From Poriferisodalis sp965237655 (GTDB lineage: Bacteria; Actinomycetota; Acidimicrobiia; Acidimicrobiales; Poriferisodalaceae), in NCBI RefSeq assembly GCF_965237655.1, contig NZ_CBDEGB010000001.1, positions 682,001 to 746,000 on the forward strand: a stretch of 64,000 nt of DNA. Direction: 5' to 3'. The position numbers were made by a program, and so were the translations under genes. The stretch's first letter is position 1; each line of letters begins with the position of its first letter. This document shows positions 19,394 to 27,586 of this stretch, in pieces. Below the pieces are notes generated by a model. The model made no database searches and had not been told where the DNA came from. It saw nothing but the letters and a program-made list of their open reading frames with translations.

Positions 19394-19478
19394 TGACGCC
19401 CGCCCGCCCCGGCGTCGAAGCCGCGTGCAGCTCATGGCGAGAGGGCTGCGCACCCTTGCTCCTAGTCTGCTGAGTGTC

Positions 19479-20933
19479 ATGAATTCGGATCACTCGATCC
19501 CGTCGTTCGACGGCTCGGATGTGTCCGGCCCCGTTGCATCGGGATCGGGGCTGTTCGCTGCGCCGGGCTTCCTGCGCTTGTGGATCGCGCAGGTGGTCAG
19601 CTCATTCGGCGACTGGATCGGGCTGCTGGCGACCATTGAGGTGGCGCGGCGAATCGGCGGTGACCAGCCCGGATCTGCGATCGCGCTTGTAGTCACGGCG
19701 CGGGTGCTTCCCGGCTTCTTCCTGGCATCGGCCGGGGGCATCATCGTTGACCGCTTCAACCGCAAGCGGCTGCTGGTGATATGCGACATCGTGCGCGCCA
19801 GTGTCTTGCTCACAATCCCGTTCATCGACCGACTGTGGGGCCTGGTGGTGGCATCGCTGGTCTTGGAGCTGGCAACTTCGCTGTGGAGTCCGGCCAAGGA
19901 AGCCATCGTTCCCAACATCGTGCCCACCGAGCACCTCACGGCCGCCAACTCGCTGGGGCTCGTGGCCGCGTATGGCACGTTCCCCCTCGGTGCCGCCGCC
20001 TTCGCGGGCATGGCCAAGCTCGGCGCGGTGTTCGGCTGGACCGACATCGGCCAGGTGGAGATGTCGCTGGTTATCGACTCCGCCACATTCCTGGTGGCCG
20101 CGGCGCTCATTGCCACGCTGCCGCTGTCCCCGCACATCACTGCTGCGCATCGCAAGCGCGACAGCGACCGCCGCATCAACTGGGGCCAGGGTTTCCGCGA
20201 GCTGCGCGAAGGCTGGGATTTCATCTTCCTGAGCCCACAGGTGCGCGCCGTGCTGGTCGGCTTGGGCACTGGCATGATCGGCGGGGGGATGCTGGTGCCG
20301 CTGGGCGCCGTCTACAACGACGAGGTGCTGGGCGCAGGCAGTGCCGGCTTCAGTTCGATTCTCGTGGCGATGGGCCTCGGCGTCGGCGGCGGGGTTGCTC
20401 TGGTCACCCTGCTGCAGAGTGCAGCGAATCGCTTCGGCCATCACTCCCGTTTCGCCGGCGCCGGTCGTGCCCGCCTCTTCGTGCTGTCGGTTTTCGTGGC
20501 CGGCGGCTCGTTGCTGTTCGCCGCCTCGGTGTCCATCACGCTGCTGGTACTTGCGGGTGTGCTGCTGCTCGGGCTGGCGGCGGGCTCGGTGTATGTGACT
20601 GGCCTGACGTTGCTGCACGAGAACGTGGAGGAAGTGCTGCGCGGGCGGGTGTTTTCCGCCATGTACACGCTGGTGCGCTTTTGCCTGCTGATCTCCATGG
20701 CAGCCGGCGGCTTCTTGTCCGACGGCTTCAACTGGCTGTTCGATGTCGTCTTCGACAACCAGATCACGTTCGGCAACGCTGTGCTCGCGCTGCCCGGTGT
20801 GCGCGGGGCACTGTGGCTGGGAGCACTGCTGATCCTGATGGCGGGCGTGCTCGCCGGTCTTTCGCTGCGCAGCCACCGGGGTGAGGGACGTCGGGCGCCG
20901 CAAAGGGCGGGCGGCGTCGGGGAGGAGTCATGA
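19479..20933 (+). CDS. MFS transporter
   Basis: A 484-residue permease with about twelve hydrophobic segments. The opening FLRLWIAQVVSSFGDWIGLLA and the loop VDRFNRKRLLVI are typical of the MFS branch holding enterobactin and macrolide exporters; the substrate is not predictable. The ATG at 19479 is chosen because the longer open frame upstream only overlaps topA. Its stop overlaps the tmk start (ATGA), so it is in the same transcript as tmk and holB. Confidence 0.85.
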   Translation: MNSDHSIPSFDGSDVSGPVASGSGLFAAPGFLRLWIAQVVSSFGDWIGLLATIEVARRIGGDQPGSAIALVVTARVLPGFFLASAGGIIVDRFNRKRLLVICDIVRASVLLTIPFIDRLWGLVVASLVLELATSLWSPAKEAIVPNIVPTEHLTAANSLGLVAAYGTFPLGAAAFAGMAKLGAVFGWTDIGQVEMSLVIDSATFLVAAALIATLPLSPHITAAHRKRDSDRRINWGQGFRELREGWDFIFLSPQVRAVLVGLGTGMIGGGMLVPLGAVYNDEVLGAGSAGFSSILVAMGLGVGGGVALVTLLQSAANRFGHHSRFAGAGRARLFVLSVFVAGGSLLFAASVSITLLVLAGVLLLGLAAGSVYVTGLTLLHENVEEVLRGRVFSAMYTLVRFCLLISMAAGGFLSDGFNWLFDVVFDNQITFGNAVLALPGVRGALWLGALLILMAGVLAGLSLRSHRGEGRRAPQRAGGVGEES

Positions 20934-21652
20934 CCGCCCGCGGTCGCTATGTCGCGCTGGAGGGCTTCGACGGCAGCGGCAAGTCGACTCAGGCCGAGCG
21001 ACTGGCAACCGAACGGGACGCTGTGCTCACCCGAGAGCCCGGCGGAACGCCGCTCGGCGCATCGCTGCGGGGGTTGCTGCTCGATGATTCCGATGACCGC
21101 GCCCCCGCGCCGCGTACCGAAGCACTGCTCTTTGCCGCCGATCGGGCGCAGCACATCGCCACAGTGGTGGCTCCCGCACTCGAAGCGGGCCGCGACGTCG
21201 TCACCGATCGCTCGTACGGTTCGACGCTGGCCTACCAGGGCTACGGCCGGGGCCTGCCACTCGACGAGCTGCGTGGGCTGATCGACTACGCCTCTCGGCG
21301 GCCGGCGGGCGCATCAATCGAGTTGCCCGAGGTCATCCTTCCCGATGTCGTCGTGCTGCTCGATGTGCCGCTGGTCGATTCCGATCGTCGGGTTCACCAC
21401 CTTGATCGCATCGGGGGCGAGCAGATGTCGTTGCTGGAGGCTGGTCCGCACGCGGACCAGCCCGCGGGCGGAGAGCCGGACCGGTTGGAGGGTGAAGCGC
21501 TGGAGTTCGCGCTGCGTGTGTGGCGCAGCTACCGGGAGCTCTGCGAGGCGGAACCCGAGCGGTGGGTCCGTGTGGACGCCACCGGCACCGTCGATGATGT
21601 TGCTGCGCGGGTCATCGAGGCCGTAACTGGGCATCCTGCGATGCGGGACTAG
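20930..21652 (+). CDS. tmk: Thymidylate kinase
   Basis: A 240-residue dTMP kinase. P-loop GFDGSGKST; REPGGTPLGASLR is the substrate-contacting segment; DRSYGSTLAYQG is the DRx motif with thymidine contacts. PDVVVLLDVP is the core strand preceding the LID, and DRLEGEALEF the following helix. It is longer than usual because of an insert between the LID and this helix. Overlaps the MFS gene by four bases and is followed 10 bp later by holB, the common tmk-holB pairing of bacterial genomes. Confidence 0.95.
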   Translation: MTARGRYVALEGFDGSGKSTQAERLATERDAVLTREPGGTPLGASLRGLLLDDSDDRAPAPRTEALLFAADRAQHIATVVAPALEAGRDVVTDRSYGSTLAYQGYGRGLPLDELRGLIDYASRRPAGASIELPEVILPDVVVLLDVPLVDSDRRVHHLDRIGGEQMSLLEAGPHADQPAGGEPDRLEGEALEFALRVWRSYRELCEAEPERWVRVDATGTVDDVAARVIEAVTGHPAMRD

Positions 21653-21662
21653 GCCGGTCATC

Positions 21663-22946
21663 GTGGCCTCAGCGTCCGGCGGCGACGATCAGCCGGGCAC
21701 GACGGAGCCCGCCGCGCTGTCGCTCTTCGACTTCGACGACCCGCCGCCGGCGCTGCCGGAACCGCCTCCCCCCCTCGACGAAGCGGCGGAGCAACCTGAG
21801 CTGCCGGAGCCCGCGACCGAATCCGCGCGAACTCCGGCCCCCAGCCCGCCTCCAGCCCCCGTCGCCGAGTCACGGTTCGACACACCGCCGGCTGACGAAC
21901 CCCCGGTCGGCGACCTGCTCGACGGCATCGTCGGGCAATCCGCTGCGGTCTCCCGTCTGCAGTCGGCGCTCGAATCGCCCCTGCCGGCGTACCTGTTCGT
22001 GGGCCCCGCTGGTGCGGGACTGCGCAGTGCGGCGTGCCGGTTCGCAGGCGAATTGCTCGCGGCGCGCAGTGCAACGCCCGAGCGAGAGCGGCGTCTCGCC
22101 CTCGCCGAACAGCATCCCGACCTGCTGGTCTTCGACCGCGTCGGCGCTGCGATGACTGCCGAGCAGGCCCGCGACGCAGTGCGTGCAGCAGCGGTTGCCC
22201 CGGCAGCCGGTGAGCTCAAAGTCATCGTGCTTCCTGAAGTGGACCGAGCCGCACTGATCGCGCCCATCCTGCTCAAGTCGGTCGAGGAGCCGCCGCCGTC
22301 GTGCGTGTTCGTGCTGCTCGCCGAGGAGATCAACCGGCCGATGGAGACCCTGGCATCCCGCTGCGTCCGCATCGACTTCGAGGCACTGGGCGAAGCCGAC
22401 CTGCGAGCACTGCTCGTTGCCGAGGGCATCGATGACAGCCGCGCCGACTTCGCAGCGGTCGCCGCCGGAGGCTCGATCGATCGAGCTCGCCTGCTTGCCT
22501 CCGATGCGGACGCTGCTTCCAGGATCGACACCTGGCGGGGAATGCGCAGCTCGCTCGATGGCACGGCATCTGCCGCGATGGCAGCCGTCGACACAGCGTT
22601 GGAGGCGACCGAGCAGGCAGCGGCCCCACTCGAAGCCCGCCACCAGACCGAACGTGCGGACGCCGATGAGCGGGCCGAGCTGTATGGGACGAACTTCGGC
22701 CGCAGCTCGCTTGACGAGCGGCACCGCCGCGAGCTGCGGCGAGTGCGCACCGACGAGCTCACGATGGGATTCGCAGTGCTTTCGGCACAGATTCGCGATG
22801 AGGCCCGCAATGCCAAGTTGGCAGCGGAGACCGCAGCGGAGCAGCTGGCAGCCGTCGGCGATGCTGCAGAGGCGTTGCGTTTCAACGCCAACCAGCGACT
22901 CACGCTGAGCTGCCTGTTCATCCGGCTCGGGCGGACAAGTCCGTAA
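21663..22946 (+). CDS. holB: DNA polymerase III delta' subunit with proline-rich N-terminal extension
   Basis: A 427-residue clamp-loader subunit. The AAA+ domain begins around residue 80 (DGIVGQSAAVSRLQSAL). The P-loop is degenerate, GPAGAGLRS, without the Lys needed for ATP, as in other delta' proteins. LLKSVEEPPPSCVFVLL and ASRCVRIDF are the conserved sensor/SRC-like segments. The first 75 residues are a Pro/Glu-rich, probably disordered tail containing LSLFDF at residues 19-24, which resembles a sliding-clamp-binding peptide. The C-terminal half is helical and poorly conserved. GTG start 10 bp after tmk. Confidence 0.88.
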   Translation: MASASGGDDQPGTTEPAALSLFDFDDPPPALPEPPPPLDEAAEQPELPEPATESARTPAPSPPPAPVAESRFDTPPADEPPVGDLLDGIVGQSAAVSRLQSALESPLPAYLFVGPAGAGLRSAACRFAGELLAARSATPERERRLALAEQHPDLLVFDRVGAAMTAEQARDAVRAAAVAPAAGELKVIVLPEVDRAALIAPILLKSVEEPPPSCVFVLLAEEINRPMETLASRCVRIDFEALGEADLRALLVAEGIDDSRADFAAVAAGGSIDRARLLASDADAASRIDTWRGMRSSLDGTASAAMAAVDTALEATEQAAAPLEARHQTERADADERAELYGTNFGRSSLDERHRRELRRVRTDELTMGFAVLSAQIRDEARNAKLAAETAAEQLAAVGDAAEALRFNANQRLTLSCLFIRLGRTSP

Positions 22947-22983
22947 GACCTCGCCGCTGATCGGACGCTGCGGCCGGCGAACG

Positions 22984-23055
22984 AGCCCGAGGTGGGGATT
23001 GAACCCACGACCTGCTCTTTACGAGAGAGCCGCTCTGCCACTGAGCTACTCGGGC
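22984..23055 (-). tRNA. tRNA-Thr (anticodon CGT)
   Basis: Cloverleaf read on the minus strand: acceptor GCCCGAG/CTCGGGC, D-stem GCTC/GAGC, anticodon stem GCTCT/AGAGC with loop CTCGTAA, T-stem GTGGG/CCCAC with loop TTCAATC, discriminator T. No CCA is encoded. Reads ACG codons. Confidence 0.96.
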
Positions 23056-23133
23056 AACCGGCGGTCACGGTACCAGCGGGCGGTGGCGCCCCACGAGGGG
23101 GTTCCGGCGCAACCGACCACTAATATCTGCGCT

Positions 23134-23268
23134 ATGAACGCACTTGCTGCGCAGGTCTGGCACTACTGGTTGGCGGTACCGCTCACCATCGTGACGGTGC
23201 TGACCGTCGCCAAGCTGGTTGCGGGCTATGTGCAAAAGGTGGTTGCTCCGCGCTACCCCAAGCGCTGA
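23134..23268 (+). CDS. Small single-pass membrane protein, 44 residues
   Basis: MNALAAQVWHYWLAVPL is followed by a hydrophobic segment IVTVLTVAKLVAGYV and a basic end (KVVAPRYPKR): one membrane helix with the positive end probably inside. The ATG at 23134 follows an AT-richer stretch; a longer frame upstream runs through the tRNA and is not credible. It ends 8 bp before the zinc-peptidase frame, so the two are probably co-transcribed. Function unknown. It could be a small partner of the peptidase, but nothing in the sequence proves this. Confidence 0.6.
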   Translation: MNALAAQVWHYWLAVPLTIVTVLTVAKLVAGYVQKVVAPRYPKR

Positions 23269-23276
23269 GCCGGCAA

Positions 23277-24363
23277 GTGAGCGCTCCCGCCGACGAGTAC
23301 GTCGACTGGGATTTGGCGCGCCGCATCGCCGTGCGGGTCGCTGGCACCGAGCCGCTGTACCAGTCGTACCTGGCTGAGCCGCTGCGTGCGGACTTCGCCC
23401 GGTTCGTGCCGGTTGCGGCCGAGCTGGTCGCCATTGAGACGGGTTTGGAAACGCCGGGCGAGGCTCACGCTGAGATCATCGATCGGGCGGGATGGATTGA
23501 CGCCAACATCGCAGCGTTCCGGCGGCTGCTGCAGCCGCTGCTCGGTGCCCCGGCTACCCCCGATCAGCCGGCGGAGACATCACGGGTGACGCGCACGCTG
23601 GGCGCCGTTGAGCTGGGCTCGGTGCTCGGTTGGATGTCCCGCCGGGTGCTGGGCCAGTACGACCTGCTGTGGGCTTCCGACGATGAAAGCAACGGCACCG
23701 CCGCGGAGACAGCGGGCGACACGGTCTACTTCGTCGGTCCGAACATCCTGGTCACCGAGAAGCGTTACGCCTTTCCCCCGGCGCAGTTCCGACTCTGGCT
23801 GGCGCTTCACGAGCTGACGCACCGTTCGCAGTTCACCGGTGTGCCGTGGCTGCGCCCCCACTTCTTGCAGCTCGTGAACGGTCTTGTCGACGAGGCTCAG
23901 CCCGATCCCGAACGACTGCGCGAAGGCCTTCGCGCGCTGGTCGCGCAGCGCCGCGGCGGTCAGGACCTTCTGGGCGAAGGGAGGGTTGGCCGCGGTGTTC
24001 GCCACTGAGCAACAGCGCAGCCTGATCGCTCAGGTCGGCGGCATGATGAGCCTCGTCGAGGGACACGGTGACGTGACCATGGCCAGAGCCGCCCGCGGGC
24101 ACATTCCCGATGCCGAGCGATTCGCCCTCGTGATGGAGCACCGGCGCCGAAACGCCCGCGGCATGGCCCGGCTGGTCCAGCGCCTGCTTGGTATCGAGGC
24201 CAAGCTCGCCCAGTACCGGGCGGGCGAGGAGTTCATCGCCGCGATCGAAGGCGAACGCGGACCGAAGGCCGTCAACCGGATCTGGGAGCGCGTTGAGCAT
24301 CTGCCGTCCATGACGGAGATTCGCAACCCGACAGCGTGGCTGGAGCGTGTCCCGGCAGCCTGA
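23277..24363 (+). pseudogene. Zinc-dependent peptidase of the DUF2342 / F420-associated type, one-base frameshift
   Basis: The first frame (23277-24008) has the metal-binding motif LHELTHRSQFTGVPWLRPH (HExxH, residues about 180-184). The second frame (up to 24363) has the C-terminal signatures MSLVEGHGDVTM and LLGIEAKLAQYRAGEEF, ending with LPSMTEIRNPTAWL. Together they make about 361 residues, the family length, with nothing else missing. The change of frame is near 23975-23985, at GCGAAGGGAGGG, and needs one base removed. This is either a real mutation or a base-calling error. In related genomes this protein typically precedes tilS, as here; its role is unproven despite annotations linking it to F420. 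Confidence 0.75.
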
Positions 24364-25279
24364 AGCCTGCGACGGCGAACCGTCGGCGCCCGCTGCGGGG
24401 GCCGAAGAACTCGATCAGCTGATCGACCGTTGCACATTCGGCGAAATCGAGCGCCGTGAGCTTGTCTGTGGGGTGTCGGGTGGTGCCGACTCGGCCGCCT
24501 TGCTCGTGCTGGCATGCCGGTTCGCGCAGAGAAGCGGCAATGACGTCACAGCTGTCACTGCTGTCCATATCGATCACGGCATCCGGGCCGACGGGGCTGC
24601 GGAGGCGGAGCGTGTCGGGGCGCTCTGCGACCAACTCGGTGCCTCGCTGAGAATCGTGCGGCTCGGGCTCGCTGCGGGGGCGAACCTGCAGGCGCGCGCT
24701 CGCGAAGCCCGCAACGCCGCCCTCGGCCCCGAGGCGCTGGTGGGCCACACCGCCGACGACCAGGCGGAGACGGTGCTGCTGCAGTTGCTGCGCGGCGGAG
24801 CACTCGATGCGCTCGCAGCCATGCGAGCCGACCGCCGGCCGCTGCTGGTGCTGCGACGGGCGGACACCGACCGGGTCTGCGAGATCGCCGGCTACGAGCC
24901 GATCCAGGATCCCTCCAATGCCGACCCGCGCTTTTGGCGGAGCCGCGTCCGCCACGAGCTGATCCCGCTGCTCTGCGACATCTCCGGCCGCGATGTCGTG
25001 CCATTACTGGCGCGTGCAGCCGGGCTGGCGGCCACTGACGCCGACCTGCTCGATCTGCTGGCTGCCGACATCGATCCCACCAGCGCCGCCGAACTACGGA
25101 CCGCACCGTTGGCTCTGGCTCGGCGAGCCGTCCGCGCATGGCTGCGCACCGATCATCCACCTGATGCCGCCACCGTCGAGCGGGTGCTGGAGGTGGCCCG
25201 GCACACCCACCGGGCTACCGAGGTCGGAGGAGGCCGCCGGGTGACCCGATCAGCCGACCAGCTCCGGCTGGAAGGGTGA
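24347..25279 (+). CDS. tilS: tRNA(Ile)-lysidine synthase
   Basis: A 310-residue PP-loop ATPase that modifies the wobble C of tRNA-Ile(CAU) to lysidine. The P-loop is CGVSGGADSAALL, with HIDHGIR after it and the tRNA/ATP segment GHTADDQAETVLLQLLRGG further on. The region DPSNADPRFWRSRVRHELIPLL is also typical. It lacks the long C-terminal domains of the E. coli enzyme, as do other actinobacterial TilS proteins. The GTG start overlaps the end of the peptidase frame. Followed by hpt, the usual neighbour. Confidence 0.92.
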   Translation: MSRQPEACDGEPSAPAAGAEELDQLIDRCTFGEIERRELVCGVSGGADSAALLVLACRFAQRSGNDVTAVTAVHIDHGIRADGAAEAERVGALCDQLGASLRIVRLGLAAGANLQARAREARNAALGPEALVGHTADDQAETVLLQLLRGGALDALAAMRADRRPLLVLRRADTDRVCEIAGYEPIQDPSNADPRFWRSRVRHELIPLLCDISGRDVVPLLARAAGLAATDADLLDLLAADIDPTSAAELRTAPLALARRAVRAWLRTDHPPDAATVERVLEVARHTHRATEVGGGRRVTRSADQLRLEG

Positions 25280-25322
25280 CCCTTCCGCCGTCCGCAACGC
25301 GAAACCAGTAGGTTCGACTCAC

Positions 25323-25922
25323 GTGACGCCCGCACCGGCCTCGCCGTCGCCTCAGAGCGACCTCGACTCGATGCTCGCAGGCGATCCGGCTGTCGGGGAG
25401 GTACTCGTCTCTGGCTCCGAGATTGCCGAGCGGGTCGTCGAATTGGGCGCGCAGATCACCACCGACTACGCCGGCCGTGAGCCGCTGCTGGTGGCGGTGC
25501 TCAAGGGCGCCGTGATGTTCGCCTCCGATCTCAGCCGCGCGATTGACCTGGCGGTCGAAATGGATTTCATGGCCGTGTCGTCGTACGGCAGCAGCACCCG
25601 TTCCAGCGGGGTTGTTCGCATTCTCAAGGATCTCGACATCGACATCGCAGGGCGGGACGTGATCTTGGTGGAGGACATCGTCGAGAGCGGTCTCACCCTG
25701 TCGTACCTGCGTCGCAGCCTGCTGGCTCGCAGCCCCGCCAGCCTGGCGGTGTGCTCGTTGCTGACCCGCGAGCACAACGGCAGCCTGAACGGCCTCGTCG
25801 ACTACATCGGCTTCCGCCTGCCGCCTGTGTGGGTCATCGGCTACGGGCTGGATTTGGCTCAGAAATACCGCAATCTGGCCGAGATTCGCGCCTGCGACGC
25901 TTCCGCCGCCGAAAACGCCTGA
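25323..25922 (+). CDS. hpt: Hypoxanthine phosphoribosyltransferase
   Basis: A 199-residue purine-salvage enzyme making IMP/GMP from hypoxanthine or guanine and PRPP. The PRPP loop is VILVEDIVESGLTLSYL, the early PPi loop LLVAVLKGAVMFASDL, and the flexible loop includes SSYGSSTRSSG. The C-terminal VDYIGFRLPPVWVIGYGLDLAQKYRNL is fully typical. GTG start. The sequence tilS-hpt is widespread in actinobacteria, usually followed by ftsH and folE; neither is found here. Confidence 0.95.
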   Translation: MTPAPASPSPQSDLDSMLAGDPAVGEVLVSGSEIAERVVELGAQITTDYAGREPLLVAVLKGAVMFASDLSRAIDLAVEMDFMAVSSYGSSTRSSGVVRILKDLDIDIAGRDVILVEDIVESGLTLSYLRRSLLARSPASLAVCSLLTREHNGSLNGLVDYIGFRLPPVWVIGYGLDLAQKYRNLAEIRACDASAAENA

Positions 25923-26001
25923 AACTCCTGCGTGTTCGCCGTGCAGGGCCGGTTCGGCACCGGTAAATTCGGCTCCGTACACGCTTGCAGGGACGGCGGC
26001 T

Positions 26002-26520
26002 ATGAGAGGGAAGTGGGCGGAGGGCATTCAGCCCCGCAACTTCAACTGGGTCGTCGCCGAGCGCCTCGCTGTTTGCGAGCGTCCCGGCGGCTATGGCGCC
26101 AGTCACAGGCGCGTCCGTCGTCAGGAAGAGATCATCTGGCTGCGCCGCAACGGGTTCGACATGGTCGTCTCGCTGATCGCTGCTCCGCACAACCTTCACA
26201 ACTACGACGAGCTGAGCTTGCCGTATCTGCACCGGCCGTGGCCTGTCCTTGACGACATGGCTGAATACCTGCAGAGAGTCCACAACGATCTGGCGCGGCT
26301 GGCCAGCGAACGCAAGCGGGTCGTGCTGCACAAGGAGCGGGTCGGCGAGGACGTCTGCGGGTTCATGGCCTCGTACCTGCTGCTGTCGGGCAAGGTGCCC
26401 ACAGGTCCGCAGGCGACGGCCATCACCGAGCGGATCTTCGGCCAGCGTGTTGGGCCCGAGGGGCGCCGCGTCGTCGACGTCGCGCTCGGCATCCTGGCTG
26501 ATCGGAAAGCAGAGGGCTGA
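26002..26520 (+). CDS. Protein-phosphatase-like protein lacking the catalytic Cys and Arg
   Basis: A 172-residue cytoplasmic protein that resembles a dual-specificity phosphatase in layout. RNFNWVVAERLAVCERPGGY at residues 12-31 matches the usual opening strand and loop. VVSLIAAPHNL follows, and VVLHKERVGEDVCGFMASYLLLSG at 107-130 sits where the HCX5R loop plus helix should be. There, Cys is replaced by Lys111 and Arg by Asp117, so catalysis by the standard route is impossible. The N-terminal half is rich in Arg (HRRVRRQEEIIWLRR). It lies between hpt and folB on the same strand, 9 bp before folB. Function unknown; a binding rather than catalytic role is an inference. Confidence 0.65.
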   Translation: MRGKWAEGIQPRNFNWVVAERLAVCERPGGYGASHRRVRRQEEIIWLRRNGFDMVVSLIAAPHNLHNYDELSLPYLHRPWPVLDDMAEYLQRVHNDLARLASERKRVVLHKERVGEDVCGFMASYLLLSGKVPTGPQATAITERIFGQRVGPEGRRVVDVALGILADRKAEG

Positions 26521-26528
26521 ACCCAGTC

Positions 26529-26966
26529 GTGACTGCACCCAGCGCCGCTGCGTCTGATGCGTCGCCTCTCGACGACCGCTGTGTCAATGATGCGTCGCCT
26601 GACGGCGACCGCATTGAGCTGCGCGACCTGCGGGTGATGTGCGTGGTCGGGGCGCTTGCCCACGAGCGCACCGCGCCGCAGCCGCTCAGCATCGACGTCG
26701 ACCTCTACGCCGACCTGAGCCGTGCGGGTGCATCGGACAATCTGGCCGACACCATCGACTACGGCGGCGCGTGCGATCGAATCGTCGCGCTGTGCGCCAC
26801 CGAAGCGCCCCAGCTGCTCGAGCGGCTGGCCGAGTTGATCGCAGCAGACCTGTGCAGCCTCGACGCTGTGACGGCAGCCGCGGTCACGGTCACCAAGCTC
26901 CGCCCGGCCGTTGCGGCCGACCTGGCCACGAGCGCTGTGCGCATCACCCGCCGCCGCCCGGCGTGA
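26529..26966 (+). CDS. folB: Dihydroneopterin aldolase
   Basis: A 145-residue folate enzyme converting dihydroneopterin to the hydroxymethyl-pterin used by FolK. The core starts near residue 25 with DRIELRDLRVMCVVGALAHER, then SIDVDLYADL, DTIDYGGACDRI and LLERLAELIAADL. VTVTKLRPAV carries the conserved Lys. The first 25 residues are a weakly conserved tail, so a later start cannot be excluded; GTG at 26529 is the first. Its stop lies inside the first copy of a 23-bp repeat. Confidence 0.9.
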   Translation: MTAPSAAASDASPLDDRCVNDASPDGDRIELRDLRVMCVVGALAHERTAPQPLSIDVDLYADLSRAGASDNLADTIDYGGACDRIVALCATEAPQLLERLAELIAADLCSLDAVTAAAVTVTKLRPAVAADLATSAVRITRRRPA

Positions 26967-27025
26967 GCCGATGAGCCAACCCGGCGTGAGCCGATGAGCC
27001 AACGCAGTGTGAGCCGGTGAACAAC
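26961..27025 (+). repeat. Three 23-bp tandem copies spanning the folB stop and folK start
   Basis: GCGTGAGCCGATGAGCCAAC occurs at 26961 and 26984. A diverged third copy at 27007 (GTGTGAGCCGGTGAACAAC) contains the folK GTG. The first copy contains the folB TGA. Each copy offers its own ATG/GTG, though only the third is followed by the FolK frame. Confidence 0.9.
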
Positions 27026-27526
27026 GCCGCTGTGAGGGCATTCGTGAGCATGGGCGCGAATATCGGCAACCCCGCCGCGCAACTGGCCGATGCTCTCGGG
27101 GCCTTGGCAGACGCTGGTGTGCTGGTGGCCAGTTCGGGTGTGTATCGCAGCGCGCCGATCGGCCCGTCACAGCCGTCGTTCCTGAATCTCGTGGCCGAGC
27201 TGCGCGTGGCTGAGGGCCCCTATGAGCTGCTTGCACGGTGCCAGGCCCTCGAAGTGGCCGCCCATCGAGTGCGGCGGGAGCGTTGGGGACCCCGCACGCT
27301 CGACGTCGACGTGCTGCTGTTCGGCGACCTCGTCCAGCGTGATCCCGAACTGGTGATCCCGCACCCGCGCCTGCGGGAGCGCCGATTCGTGCTCGACCCG
27401 CTGGTGGAGCTCGCACCCGAAATGGTCACCGTCGGCGAGTTGGCGGCCGTGGCCGACCAGGATTGCGAGCGCATCGCTGGCCCAGACCGGCTGCGAGACC
27501 TGGCCGCAGCCTCGCCGGGGCTGTAG
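27017..27526 (+). CDS. folK: 2-amino-4-hydroxy-6-hydroxymethyldihydropteridine pyrophosphokinase
   Basis: A 169-residue enzyme passing pyrophosphate from ATP to the pterin made by FolB. FVSMGANIGNPAAQL is the opening signature. YRSAPIGPSQPSFLNLVAEL holds the pterin pocket. RWGPRTLDVDVLLFGD is the PROSITE HPPK motif with both Mg-binding Asp residues, and IPHPRLRERRFVLDPL follows. The GTG start lies in the third copy of the upstream repeat. Last gene of the tilS-hpt-folB-folK run; folP is 3.4 kb downstream on the other strand. Confidence 0.95.
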   Translation: MNNAAVRAFVSMGANIGNPAAQLADALGALADAGVLVASSGVYRSAPIGPSQPSFLNLVAELRVAEGPYELLARCQALEVAAHRVRRERWGPRTLDVDVLLFGDLVQRDPELVIPHPRLRERRFVLDPLVELAPEMVTVGELAAVADQDCERIAGPDRLRDLAAASPGL

Positions 27527-27586
27527 CGCACGATCGGTGCCGCGAGGCGGTGCTGTTCTCGACGCTCCGCTCCGGACAGAGGGGAG

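Noticed and set aside
19242..19478. N-terminal extension of the MFS protein before 19479
   Set aside because: It overlaps the Lys-rich topA tail in another frame, is Arg-rich and has no place in the MFS fold.
22999..23133. Upstream extension of the 44-residue membrane protein through the tRNA
   Set aside because: The added residues are encoded by the antisense of tRNA-Thr and are not protein-like.
23975..23985. Programmed +1 frameshift in the zinc-peptidase gene
   Set aside because: No slippery codon followed by stop or downstream structure is seen, and homologues are single-frame; mutation or sequence error is simpler.
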